A stretch of 64,000 bases of DNA. Source: PNON01 sp963757065 (lineage in GTDB: Bacteria; Chloroflexota; Anaerolineae; Anaerolineales; Anaerolineaceae). Below, in pieces: positions 31,262 through 39,585 of this stretch. Position numbers and translations under genes: made by a program. The first letter of the stretch is position 1; each line of letters starts with the position of its first letter. A model generated the notes under the pieces. It ran no database searches. It was not told where the DNA came from and saw only the letters and a program-made list of their open reading frames with translations. The stretch is taken from assembly GCA_963757065.1 (NCBI GenBank), contig CAVWQC010000007.1:248001-312000 (forward strand), written 5' to 3'.

Positions 31262-32155
31262 ATGAAGTTATACGGTGGAATAGAAGCTGGCGGCACTAAG
31301 TTCAATTGCATGGTGGCTGCCAGCCCGGATCAGATCATTGCTGAAACCAGGATTCCGACCACAACACCGGAAGAGACGATCAGACGAACCAACGATTTCT
31401 TTTCACCATTCGCCTTGAAAGGTGACCTGGCTGCAGTCGGGATCGGCTCATTCGGCCCGGTTGACCTCAATCAAAATTCCGCAACCTATGGATTTATCAC
31501 AACGACCCCCAAGCCGAATTGGAGGTTTACGGATCTATTGGGCGGCGTAAAAAAAGCGTTACAAATCCCGGTTGCCTTTGATACAGATGTAAATGCAGCG
31601 GCATTTGGAGAGTGTTACTGGATACCAGAAAACAGGGACCTCGACCCATTCTTGTATGTAACCATTGGTACCGGGATAGGCGTAGGTGCGATTGCAAATG
31701 GAAAACCTGTGCACGGATTGGTGCATACAGAGGGTGGACACCTGTCTATCCCGCATGACAAAAAAGAAGATCCTTTTGCAGGGTATTGTCCTTACCATGG
31801 AGATTGCTGGGAAGGTTTGGCAACCGGGCCTGCGCTGGCAAGCCGCTGGGGAAAACCAGCAAATTTACTGGAAGACGATCACCCGGGGTGGGACCTTGAA
31901 GCCAAATATATAGCCCTGGCATTTACCAACCTGATCTATTTATATTCCCCCATGCGGATCGTTATGGGTGGTGGCGTCTCACAGCATAAGGGATTGCTGC
32001 AAAAAGTCCAGTTGAAGACTCAGCAATTGCTGAATGGCTATGTCCAATCTGATATGATCCTCAACCACATCGATCAGTATATTGTCAGCCCCGGGCTGGG
32101 AACACGTTCAGGAGTGCTGGGCGCTATTGGTCTTGCCAGGGAATTGGCACATTAA
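31262..32155 (+). CDS. ROK family sugar kinase, fructokinase-like
   Basis: Cytoplasmic ATP-dependent hexose kinase of 297 residues, closest to the GmuE/ScrK-type fructokinases. ATP site: YGGIEAGGTKFNCMV and VTIGTGIGVGAIANG. Sugar and zinc site: HTEGGHLSIPHDKKEDPFAGYCPYHGDCWEGLATGPAL, with the CxxHxxC cluster of the ROK family. Catalytic Asp lies in VAFDTDVNAAAFGE. GAGAGGTATTT precedes the ATG. It probably phosphorylates fructose to fructose-6-phosphate. Confidence 0.92.
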   Translation: MKLYGGIEAGGTKFNCMVAASPDQIIAETRIPTTTPEETIRRTNDFFSPFALKGDLAAVGIGSFGPVDLNQNSATYGFITTTPKPNWRFTDLLGGVKKALQIPVAFDTDVNAAAFGECYWIPENRDLDPFLYVTIGTGIGVGAIANGKPVHGLVHTEGGHLSIPHDKKEDPFAGYCPYHGDCWEGLATGPALASRWGKPANLLEDDHPGWDLEAKYIALAFTNLIYLYSPMRIVMGGGVSQHKGLLQKVQLKTQQLLNGYVQSDMILNHIDQYIVSPGLGTRSGVLGAIGLARELAH

Positions 32156-32188
32156 CCTTGAGTTTTACAAAATCCAAACAGGATTCCA

Positions 32189-33301
32189 TTAGATAGGCAT
32201 TTCGAAGATGCGGTACTTACGGAATGGTTTTGCGCCAAGTTTGGTAATAGCATTATTCATGGGCGCATTATCTTCCAGGACATAGTTTATTTCCATAAAT
32301 ATTTCAGGATTGAAAATTGATTCATATAAAGCCCGGTATAAAAGACTGTCGACAGCTTTACCATGGTATTCAGGGATCACCCCCAGGGCAAACATGCGGT
32401 AACTTTTTAACCTGGGCAGCATCAATAGTAACCTGATCCAACCCAATGGAAACAACCTGCCTTTTATTTTCTTCAGGATCACGTTCACATCCGGGATCGC
32501 GATGGCAAATCCGACCGGTTTTCCATCTGGTGTTTCTGCAAACAAGACCGCTTTCGGATGGATGACCGGTTTCAAGTCATGCGCCATGGTCCTTACTTCA
32601 GCATCTGTCACCGGAGAGTATCCCCAGTTGTGTTCCAGACTGTCATTCGAGAGAGACATGATCGTATTCACTTCTTCTTCGAGATTCTTCATATTGATCG
32701 GCCTAACCCGAATTCCATACCGTTCTGCCACTTTATCGGTCAGGGTCAGAATTCTTTCCGGAATCTGGTATCCTTCCCGGGCATCAATGTAATAAACCAG
32801 CAGGTCTTTCACTTTTGTTAATCCAAACGTGGAATACTGATCGTTATAATATGGCGGGTTGTATGGGCTCATCACCACGGGAGCAGGTTTGAACCCTTCA
32901 ATAACGGATCCCCATTCCTGTGAAACAAAACTCCAGGGACCGCGCATGACTGTCATTCCTTCCTGTTTCAACCAACCAGCAGCGGTGTGCAGCAGCATTT
33001 TTGAAGCGGATGCATCGGCAGGGCATTCATAGTAGCCAAATAATCCCACCTGCTCGTGCCAATAATCGTTTGCCAGGGTGTCATAAAAAGCAGCGATCCG
33101 GCCTACGGGTTTTTCCCCTTTCCACAAAATGAAAAGTTTATAAATACAATGGTCTAAAAATGGATTTTTAACGTGGTCAAATTGACCGGCAATGTCGCTG
33201 CGCATAGGCGGCACCCAGATCGGATCATTTTTATACACCTGGTAAGTCAGGTCTATAAATGTTTTCAAATCTTTTGGGGATGACACCTGGGTAATTTCCA
33301 T
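32189..33301 (-). CDS. GNAT-like acyltransferase family protein
   Basis: Cytoplasmic protein of about 370 residues belonging to a two-domain GNAT-like family (often annotated as N-acetyltransferase, YghO-like). N-terminal segments: TYQVYKNDPIWVPPMRSDIAGQFD and LFILWKGEKPVGRIAAFYD. The C-terminal GNAT fold has KPVGFAIAIPDVNVILKKIKGRLFP and GVIPEYHGKAVDSLLYRALYE. I prefer the ATG at 33301, six bases after GGAG; 33313 is also possible. The acyl acceptor is unknown. It converges with the fructokinase gene. Confidence 0.75.
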   Translation of the reverse strand: MEITQVSSPKDLKTFIDLTYQVYKNDPIWVPPMRSDIAGQFDHVKNPFLDHCIYKLFILWKGEKPVGRIAAFYDTLANDYWHEQVGLFGYYECPADASASKMLLHTAAGWLKQEGMTVMRGPWSFVSQEWGSVIEGFKPAPVVMSPYNPPYYNDQYSTFGLTKVKDLLVYYIDAREGYQIPERILTLTDKVAERYGIRVRPINMKNLEEEVNTIMSLSNDSLEHNWGYSPVTDAEVRTMAHDLKPVIHPKAVLFAETPDGKPVGFAIAIPDVNVILKKIKGRLFPLGWIRLLLMLPRLKSYRMFALGVIPEYHGKAVDSLLYRALYESIFNPEIFMEINYVLEDNAPMNNAITKLGAKPFRKYRIFEMPI

Positions 33302-33500
33302 GCCTTGCTCCATGCTGATGGTGTTGGATTTATGGTAGTAATGTAGCACAAATCGTGAGATTAATGGTAGCATATTTATGCAAACTTATAGGATTGACAT
33401 GATTTTTAACAAGGGGAAATCAGGCAAGCATTTTTGTATTCAGCTTTCCCTTTTGGATGGACCCGTACATCATATAAACACATTGAACCAGGAGTAATAA

Positions 33501-34691
33501 ATGGCAACCAAACAAAATAGGCTCATCCTCATCCTCGCCTGTGCCACATTCCTTTTTTTCGGAATGGCAACAGCCGGTATCGGCCCTGTTCTACCGGAAC
33601 TGGCAAAGAATGCCAGCTCCAGTTTGACCGAGATAGGTGGTGTCATTTCAGCATTATTCCTGGGAGCATTGATCTCCAACTTTATAGCCGGCCCACTGTG
33701 CGACCGGGTTGGACACAAAAAAGTACTTATCACCAGCCTCATCATCCTTGCTACTGGCTTTTTGGCATTTACGACCACTCATTCCTTATGGTTGATCCTC
33801 GGCCTGACTTTTTTTGCTGGCCTGGGACATGGAGCAGTTGACCTGACCACCAATCTCCTTGTGGCAAGAGTTTTCCAGGAAAAGAATGTCGCTACCTTGA
33901 ATTTGCTGCATTTCTTTTTCGGAGTGGGAGCATTCGTTGGCCCGGCATTGGTCAGCCTTACTTTAACTCTTTTCGGAAAGGGCTTGATCGTCCTTTGGTT
34001 TACCGCCGGAGGATTGCTGGTAATTGCATTTCTGTATTCACAGATCAAAGGTCTTCCTCAGGTGAAAACAGATTCCACAAAGATAATAAGCTCCAATAGT
34101 GTTTATCGATCCACACTGGTGTGGACTTTCGGATTGTTATTGCTGATGCATGTTGGCGTGGAGAATGGAATGGGCGGCTGGACGACCACATTCTCACAAA
34201 TGACAACCGGTGTGAAGATCGAAACCGGGGCATTGCTGACGGCAGGATTTTGGGGTCTGTTGACCATCGGGCGGTTGGCTGGAGCAGCCCTGGGAATTAA
34301 ACTCACAGCCGGTCGGATATTATTGTTATGTTTATCATTATCTGCCCTTGGTGGATGTCTCCTGGTGCTGGGAATCGGAAACCTGGCGGTAACGATCATA
34401 GGAGTTTTATTACTCGGCTTCAGTATGGGTGCTGTTTACCCGACGGTCATGGCGATCATCACCTCCCGCTACACGGAGAACCCGGGCAAGGCAGCCAGTA
34501 TCTGCGCTGCCATGGGCAGTGCCGGGGGGGTGTCGATACCCCTGATGCAGGGTTATCTCATGGAAAATAATAGTCCATTTGCCAGTGTTGTCTTCGTGAC
34601 CATCCTCATCTTCGTCATGTTGATCATAGTGGTCAGCTTAAACCGTATGGTGAATTCAAGGAATAAAGCAGCAGCTTCCCAGACCGGATAA
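33501..34691 (+). CDS. MFS transporter, sugar-type (FucP/YbjJ-like)
   Basis: Twelve-helix carrier of 396 residues. The MFS signature is between TM2 and TM3 (GPLCDRVGHKKVLITSLIILATGFL), with a GHGAVDLTTNLLVARVF stretch typical of the sugar/FucP-like branch and LNLLHFFFGVGAFVGPALVS in TM5. The ATG at 33501 follows GGAGTAATAA. It may export or import a sugar-like compound; the substrate is not readable. It is monocistronic and ends before the cold-shock gene on the opposite strand. Confidence 0.88.
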   Translation: MATKQNRLILILACATFLFFGMATAGIGPVLPELAKNASSSLTEIGGVISALFLGALISNFIAGPLCDRVGHKKVLITSLIILATGFLAFTTTHSLWLILGLTFFAGLGHGAVDLTTNLLVARVFQEKNVATLNLLHFFFGVGAFVGPALVSLTLTLFGKGLIVLWFTAGGLLVIAFLYSQIKGLPQVKTDSTKIISSNSVYRSTLVWTFGLLLLMHVGVENGMGGWTTTFSQMTTGVKIETGALLTAGFWGLLTIGRLAGAALGIKLTAGRILLLCLSLSALGGCLLVLGIGNLAVTIIGVLLLGFSMGAVYPTVMAIITSRYTENPGKAASICAAMGSAGGVSIPLMQGYLMENNSPFASVVFVTILIFVMLIIVVSLNRMVNSRNKAAASQTG

Positions 34692-34735
34692 TATCTTCAC
34701 GGGATTAATCATGAGGTTGGGTGATAGGCAAGAAA

Positions 34736-34758
34736 AAACCCGCTGAGATCAGCGGGTT
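34736..34758 (-). terminator. Intrinsic terminator of the cold-shock gene
   Basis: On the minus strand AACCCGCTGA and TCAGCGGGTT pair perfectly with a 2-base centre and are followed by TTTTTTC, 20 bp after the csp stop. Confidence 0.92.
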
Positions 34759-34777
34759 AAATTGGTTTATTTGGGTT

Positions 34778-34987
34778 TTACAGGAGGGTTACTTTAGCAG
34801 CCTGTAGGCCTTTTTGACCTTTTTCGATATCGAATTCGACTTTTTGACCTTCTTCAAGGGAGCGGTAACCGTCGCCCTGAATGGCTGAAAAGTGAACGAA
34901 TACATCCGGGCCGTTTTCCTGGGAGAGGAAACCATAACCTTTGGTGCCGTTAAACCATTTTACTGTTCCTGTGACTCTATCTGACAT
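34778..34987 (-). CDS. Cold-shock domain protein
   Basis: Single-stranded nucleic acid chaperone of 69 residues, CspA family. It has TGTVKWFNGTKGYGFLSQ (RNP1), DVFVHFSAI (RNP2) and the C-terminal strand GLQAAKVTLL. It acts as an RNA chaperone or antiterminator in the cytoplasm. A ribosome binding site (AGAAAAAG-like) is weak. The RRM protein gene lies 51 bp upstream on the same strand, so two RNA-binding proteins may share a transcript. Confidence 0.95.
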   Translation of the reverse strand: MSDRVTGTVKWFNGTKGYGFLSQENGPDVFVHFSAIQGDGYRSLEEGQKVEFDIEKGQKGLQAAKVTLL

Positions 34988-35038
34988 TTTCTTTTTCCGT
35001 TTCTGTTCTAATTGATTTTGATTGGTTGATTGATTATT

Positions 35039-35407
35039 TTAGTACCGGCGTTGACCGCCACCACTACCTGTTCGATTGCGTCCACCACCGGGACCGCCCT
35101 GACCACCACGGTTTCCACCGTCACGGCGCGGGCCGCCGAAACCACCTGAACCAGATTCTTCGCGGGGTTTCGCGGGGGAGACCTTTATTGCGCGTTCTCC
35201 AAGGCTATAGCCGTTGAACAAATTGATCGCTTTTTCGGCTTCTGCCTGGTTGCTCATTTCAATAAATGCGAAACCTTTCGAGCTGCCCGTAAAACGGTCT
35301 TTGATCACTTCACAGGAGGTGATTGTGCCAGCTTCTGCAAACAGGCCTTTCAACTCATCTTCTGTGGTTGAGAACGCAAGGTTCCCAATATACAATTTTG
35401 TTTCCAT
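35039..35407 (-). CDS. RNA-binding protein with one RRM and a Gly/Arg-rich tail
   Basis: 122 residues. RRM domain: METKLYIGNLAFSTTEDELKGLF (RNP2 LYIGNL), SSKGFAFIEM (RNP1), then a flexible RGG-like tail (GGFGGPRRDGGNRGGQGG). It resembles the cyanobacterial Rbp and plant GRP families, small cold-induced RNA chaperones. The start is the ATG at 35407 after AGGAAAAAG; a longer ORF to 35488 adds unrelated residues. Its position directly before csp on the same strand suggests a joint low-temperature response. Confidence 0.92.
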   Translation of the reverse strand: METKLYIGNLAFSTTEDELKGLFAEAGTITSCEVIKDRFTGSSKGFAFIEMSNQAEAEKAINLFNGYSLGERAIKVSPAKPREESGSGGFGGPRRDGGNRGGQGGPGGGRNRTGSGGGQRRY

Positions 35408-35818
35408 CTTTTTCCTAACCTTCCGGAAATGTTCTCCGGCTATTAAATTGCCGCTCTCCATAAAAAGGATTGCGGCTTTTGCAGACAAACCTTGTCTTAG
35501 ACAAAAAGAATTATACCATACTCTCCTATTTGTAAAGGGTATCCGTGTAAAATGTTAATAAATGATTAATACGTGCAATAATTAGCGTGCAAATCGGTAA
35601 TATTCATACAACATACGAATTTCATGGTGTTTACTACCACTGTTACCTGAAATAGAGGGTTAAGATTTCGTTTGGCATCCGAATATCGTACCAGATCAGT
35701 TGTATACAAACCATAGTTTATATAATCACTGCTAATCTCCCTGCGTTATGCAATTTCATATATAACCGGCATTTTTCTGATATGATAGCCGGATATAATA
35801 TTTTTATGAGGGATGGTT
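35408..35818. other. Divergent intergenic region upstream of the RRM protein and rarD-like genes
   Basis: Non-coding, AT-rich, 410 bp. The left part would be a long 5' leader of the RRM gene, a common trait of cold-shock mRNAs. On the right, CCGGC (about 35766-35770) and GCCGG (35788-35792) form a hairpin just before GGATATAATA, a likely -10 region of the rarD-like gene. No other signal seen. Confidence 0.5.
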
Positions 35819-36738
35819 ATGAATAAAGGTATTGTTGCAAGCATTTTTTCCTATGTGATCTGGGGCTTTTTCCCAATTTATTTTCATGCTTTATCCAGCG
35901 TTCCGGCTGAGCAGACAACATCCCATCGGGTGGTCTGGTCATTCCTTTTTATTATGCTGGTGATCCTGATCCGAAAAGAATTTAAATCATTCACTGCATC
36001 CTTTACCTGGAGGAGGATCGGTATTTACTTCATGGCAGGTGCACTGCTGGCGATTAACTGGGGGACTTATGTATGGGCGGTGGGGGTCAAGGCCGGGTGG
36101 TGGAAACCAGCCTGGGTTATTTCATCAATCCAATTGTAAGTGTGCTGCTGGGGGTTATTTTTCTACACGAGAAGCTGCGCCGGTGGCAATGGGTGGTGGT
36201 GGTATTGGCTTTCCTCGGGGTGGCATATATCACCTATAGTTATCACCAACTTCCGTGGATCTCGCTGGCCCTGGCATTTTCATTTGCACTCTATGGACTG
36301 ATCAAGAAGCTGGCTCCACTCGGATCCCTGCATGGACTGGCTCTCGAAACCATGATGATCTTCATCCCGGCATTTGTCATTCTGGTAGCGGCTCAAGTGA
36401 ATGGCAATGGTGCTTTTGGTCATACCACCCCTTTGGTCAACATTATGCTCGGTCTTACCGGCATTGTTACAGCCATTCCTTTATTGTTATTCTCGGTTGG
36501 AGCCAAAAATGTGCCCCTCTCTACGATCGGTATCCTGCAGTTCATTGCTCCAACCATCCAGTTCCTGCTTGGCATTTACCTCTTTCATGAAGTATTTACC
36601 GTTTCCCATCTCTACGGGTTTATCGTCATCTGGCTGGCACTCATCATCTTCTCGGTGGAAAGCTTTATATTTTACCGGCGAATGTCTGGACGGGACAAAT
36701 CCAATGTCCTCCCGGGTGAGATCGGTGAAATCGTGTAA
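35819..36738 (+). CDS. RarD-type EamA-family transporter (frameshifted)
   Basis: Ten-helix drug/metabolite transporter superfamily protein of about 306 residues. Family landmarks: SYVIWGFFPIYFHALSSVPAEQTTSHRVVWSFLF, LLAINWGTYVWAV, then GRVVETSLGYFINPIVSVLLGVIFLHEKLRRWQW and the LSTIGILQFIAPTIQFLLGIYLFHE block. One base is missing near 36090, so the first frame stops at 36139 and the rest continues in another frame. The start at 35819 has GAGGG six bases upstream. RarD relatives were named in chloramphenicol-resistance work; the substrate is unproven. tag follows after 41 bp. Confidence 0.85.
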
Positions 36739-36779
36739 ATTGTTGAATATTATTTATCCATGATTAGGTCTGGAGGGAT

Positions 36780-37361
36780 ATGGAAACAAACTCGATTTCG
36801 CGCTGTGAATGGAGTCTTGGAACACCGATCTATGTGGATTATCACGATATGGAATGGGGAACTCCTGTCCATGATGATGTCAAGCTATTTGAAATGATCG
36901 CCCTGGATGGCATGCAAGCCGGTTTGAGCTGGTTGACCATCCTGAAGAAGCGTGAAAATTTTCGCAAAGCATTCGACGGGTTCCGCCCTGAAATTATTGT
37001 TGGTTATTCCCCTGCGAAAATGGAAGAATTACTCCAGGATGCCGGGATCATCCGCAACCGCGCCAAGATAGCTGCCATTGTCACCAATGCCAGTTTTACG
37101 TTGGAAATCCAGAAAGAATTTGGATCACTCGACCACTACCTGTGGGGATTTGTGGATGGCAAGCCGGTGGTAAATGGATGGACTTCGATGAACCAGATCC
37201 CAGCCAGCACACCGCTCTCCGACCGGGTGAGCCAGGATATGAAGAAACGCGGATTCAAGTTCTGCGGCACGACCATCACCTATGCTTTTTTGCAGGCCGC
37301 CGGTCTGGTCAACGATCATGTGGTGGATTGTTTCAGATACAACGAACTGACGCAAAAGTAA
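36780..37361 (+). CDS. tag: DNA-3-methyladenine glycosylase I
   Basis: Base-excision repair enzyme of 193 residues that removes 3-methyladenine. It starts SRCEWSLGTPIYVDYHDMEWGTPVHDDVKLFEMIALDGMQAGLSWLTILKKRENFRKAF, the family's most conserved block with its active-site Glu and Trp. The zinc ligands are Cys in RCEW, His in YHDMEW and the C-terminal His/Cys of DHVVDCFRY. GGAGGG precedes the ATG. It lies next to rarD; a tandem repeat and palindrome follow its stop. Confidence 0.95.
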   Translation: METNSISRCEWSLGTPIYVDYHDMEWGTPVHDDVKLFEMIALDGMQAGLSWLTILKKRENFRKAFDGFRPEIIVGYSPAKMEELLQDAGIIRNRAKIAAIVTNASFTLEIQKEFGSLDHYLWGFVDGKPVVNGWTSMNQIPASTPLSDRVSQDMKKRGFKFCGTTITYAFLQAAGLVNDHVVDCFRYNELTQK

Positions 37362-37441
37362 GGGCACGACGTTTATATATGAGCACGACGTATATGTATG
37401 GGCACGAGTTTATGTATGGGCACGATATATCGTGCCCATAC
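37362..37441. repeat. Short tandem repeat ending in a 28-bp perfect palindrome
   Basis: Four copies of a ~19-bp unit (GGGCACGACGTTTATATAT and variants) start at the tag stop. The last copy runs into a perfect palindrome at 37414-37441 with half-site GTATGGGCACGATA. Read on either strand the palindrome could end transcription between convergent genes, though no long T-tract follows. Confidence 0.85.
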
Positions 37442-37464
37442 TTTGCTTTACACACCTAAACACT

Positions 37465-38165
37465 TTACGCCTCAAATTTGAAAATTTTCTTGATCGGCTG
37501 CAACCCAAGCCGGGTCTCTTCGTTGTCTTCAATGTCCAGCGCGAAGAGGGAGAACTCCAGGCCGGGCTGCATGGAATTCAACGTGCTCATCATCACCCCC
37601 AGCGTCCTGGCTTCCTGGACCGCATCTTCGATTAGTAAAATTCGATTACCCTCCATCTCGAAATTCAGAGGAAGAATTCCTTTGACCGGGGAACGGTCCA
37701 CGCGTTCAAAGATCATGTGATCGACCGGAACGTCGCTGCCGTTCATCTCCAGGCCAAGGTATTCCCCGACCACGCAGCCGGATATCCCCGCGCAGATGAT
37801 GTGGCTGATACCGGCTTCCTTTACCTGTTCCGCAATATCCGGGAACTGCCCCAATTCCAGCGCATTTCCCAGAAACCGCTGCCTTTGTAGAGTTGATCTT
37901 CATGGGCGGCATTGATGGTTTCAGCGGTAATGTTCAGCCTGGAGGTGATGGTGAACATGGCACTCTTGAAGCGATTTAGGCATTCATCCGAGATGCGGCC
38001 GTTGGCTTTGATATCCTCGGCAAAATTACGCGAATAATACTTGATGATGTTGAACAGGTCCGCCTGTTCCCTGCCGACGATGATCACCGCCAGCGCCCGC
38101 AGTTCATCCATCAGCGGTTCGTAGCGCAGCATTTCGTTGTAATGGGACAGGTTGATATCCAGCAT
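37465..38165 (-). CDS. Phosphoribosyltransferase-like protein (frameshifted)
   Basis: Cytoplasmic protein of about 234 residues. The N-terminal half is helical (NLSHYNEMLRYEPLMDELRALAVIIVGREQADLF). The C-terminal half has a PRTase-like strand-loop (GNRILLIEDAVQEARTL, resembling the PRPP-binding VDDxxxTGxT site but without the Thr-Gly core) and HIICAGISGCVVGEYL. One base is missing near 37870 in an A-run: KGSGFWE joins ALELGQFPDIAEQ. It is probably a family of PRTase-fold proteins that may have lost or changed catalysis. Function unknown. Confidence 0.6.
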
Positions 38166-38382
38166 GGGTTAATTCTAGCATGGAAGAATTGTTTTGCAGG
38201 GAAAAGCCTAAATATCTGTCCGGCCATACCGAAAGAGGAGGTTCGCATCACACACAAGAACCTATCCTAGAATCGGGAGATCGATCGGCTGACATTCTTT
38301 GTGAATACCATTGTAAAAGATGATATAGAATAGTAATGATTATATTTTCCAAATCACCTTGAATTTAATTAGGAGCCTTTCA

Positions 38383-38823
38383 ATGAAATGGATCACCCGT
38401 TCCCATGTTAGCGTAGATCGCGTGGCTTGTCCCTGGTTGATCTCGCGCTTTGTCGATAGCGAAGCTGAGTTCATCTTTGTCCCAAAAAGTGAGATCGACC
38501 GGATTTCAAAAGAAATCCAGGCCATTCCCTTTGACGCGCCGGGGGTTGAATTGGGTCACCAGGATGGGAAATGTTCCTTTGAGACGATCATCGCCAAATA
38601 CGGTTTGAGCGAACCCGGACTGTTGAGATTGGCAAAGATCGTTCACGCGGCTGACATCTCTGCAGAAATGGACACAGATCCAATCGCTCGCGGGTTGAAA
38701 GCCATCGCGACCGGTTATAGTCTGCGCTTCCCGGAGGATCTGGAGAATCTGTCTCACCAATTTGAGGTTTACGATGCCCTCTATGCCTGGTGCCGGCTGG
38801 ATGTGGCAAAGGAAGGGGAATAG
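38383..38823 (+). CDS. ChrB-like (chromate resistance, PF09828-type) protein
   Basis: Cytoplasmic protein of 146 residues. Family motifs: MKWITRSHVSVDRVACPWLISRFVDSEAEFIFV near the start and GVELGHQDGKCSFETIIAKYGL, LARIVHAADI-like LAKIVHAADISAE in the middle. In ChrB of proteobacteria this is the C-terminal domain, attached to a regulatory part absent here; stand-alone copies are common. AGGAG precedes the ATG at 38383. No chromate transporter ChrA lies nearby, so a chromate role is unproven. Confidence 0.8.
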   Translation: MKWITRSHVSVDRVACPWLISRFVDSEAEFIFVPKSEIDRISKEIQAIPFDAPGVELGHQDGKCSFETIIAKYGLSEPGLLRLAKIVHAADISAEMDTDPIARGLKAIATGYSLRFPEDLENLSHQFEVYDALYAWCRLDVAKEGE

Positions 38824-38830
38824 CAGGCAA

Positions 38831-38903
38831 GTCGGATTTCGCCTGATCCCTCGACATCCTTCGACAGGCTCAGGATACGGCTCGGGAATAGGCTCAATCC
38901 GAC
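38831..38903. repeat. Structured intergenic hairpin repeat, copy A
   Basis: Outer arms GTCGGATT (38831-38838) and AATCCGAC (38896-38903), a 2x2 internal loop, then GCC/GGC. The core contains ATCCTTCGACAGGCTCAGGA. A second copy with base-paired substitutions in its arms lies at 61846-61908. Confidence 0.8.
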
Positions 38904-39019
38904 CAAGTGAACGGTGATGTGCACTTATTTATGCTTGTACCTAACCGATAATATACTGACACAATCCCCATCTTATCCTATACTTATGATATAAAGCGAA
39001 CTTACCACGGAGGTAAAAT

Positions 39020-39469
39020 ATGTCTTCGACAAATCTGATGGATGAAATAAAGAAAGCTTTGAATTTTCCTGAGGGGAAGTGGAATGAAAAGAAAGGTGTC
39101 TGGGAATATTCTGCGACCATTGCTGAACGCAAAACATTTCTCTCAAAAAGGAAATTGACCTATTCCGCCAGGTTGAAAATCGACGAGAGTGCAAAATTGG
39201 TCAAATTTTCAGAAATGCTCATTGAAGCAGGATCCGGCTTTTCCAGCGGTGGTGACCTCGATAATAGCATGACTACCGGTTTCGGCATCAAGACCGAAAG
39301 CTATAATACTTTTGGAGGTGCCCGTAAGGGAACCATAGCAGAGCAATCCACACTTTTTGGCAAGGATTATTCGTATCAATTTGACTACAAAGAGGCAGGA
39401 TTAAAGGTGAAAGATATCGTGGAAAAAGCCGGTTACAAGTTCGAGTATCAGATCCTGCCGGTAAAGTAG
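39020..39469 (+). CDS. Conserved-looking hypothetical protein
   Basis: Cytoplasmic protein of 149 residues, no signal peptide or TM helix. The first 20 residues are helical (MDEIKKALNFPEGKWNEKKGVWEY). A beta-rich middle follows (KLTYSARLKIDESAKLVKFSEMLIEAGSGFSSGGDL), then a helix (GLKVKDIVEKAGYKF). GGAGGTAAAAT precedes the ATG, so it is a real gene. No family recognised. It is flanked by repeats on both sides. Confidence 0.7.
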   Translation: MSSTNLMDEIKKALNFPEGKWNEKKGVWEYSATIAERKTFLSKRKLTYSARLKIDESAKLVKFSEMLIEAGSGFSSGGDLDNSMTTGFGIKTESYNTFGGARKGTIAEQSTLFGKDYSYQFDYKEAGLKVKDIVEKAGYKFEYQILPVK

Positions 39470-39479
39470 CCAGGTATAT

Positions 39480-39510
39480 GTAGAAGTCTGAGCAAGCTCC
39501 GACCTACAAC
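39480..39510. repeat. Imperfect palindromic intergenic repeat
   Basis: GTAGAAGTCTGAGC and GCTCCGACCTACAAC fold on each other with mismatches, followed by TTTTC. It could serve as a weak terminator for the hypothetical gene. Confidence 0.5.
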
Positions 39511-39585
39511 TTTTCTCAATGTTTTGGGGATGGTTCACAAAAATCTTATTAATAATGGAAATTTCGAAGTCTATAAGGACTACTT

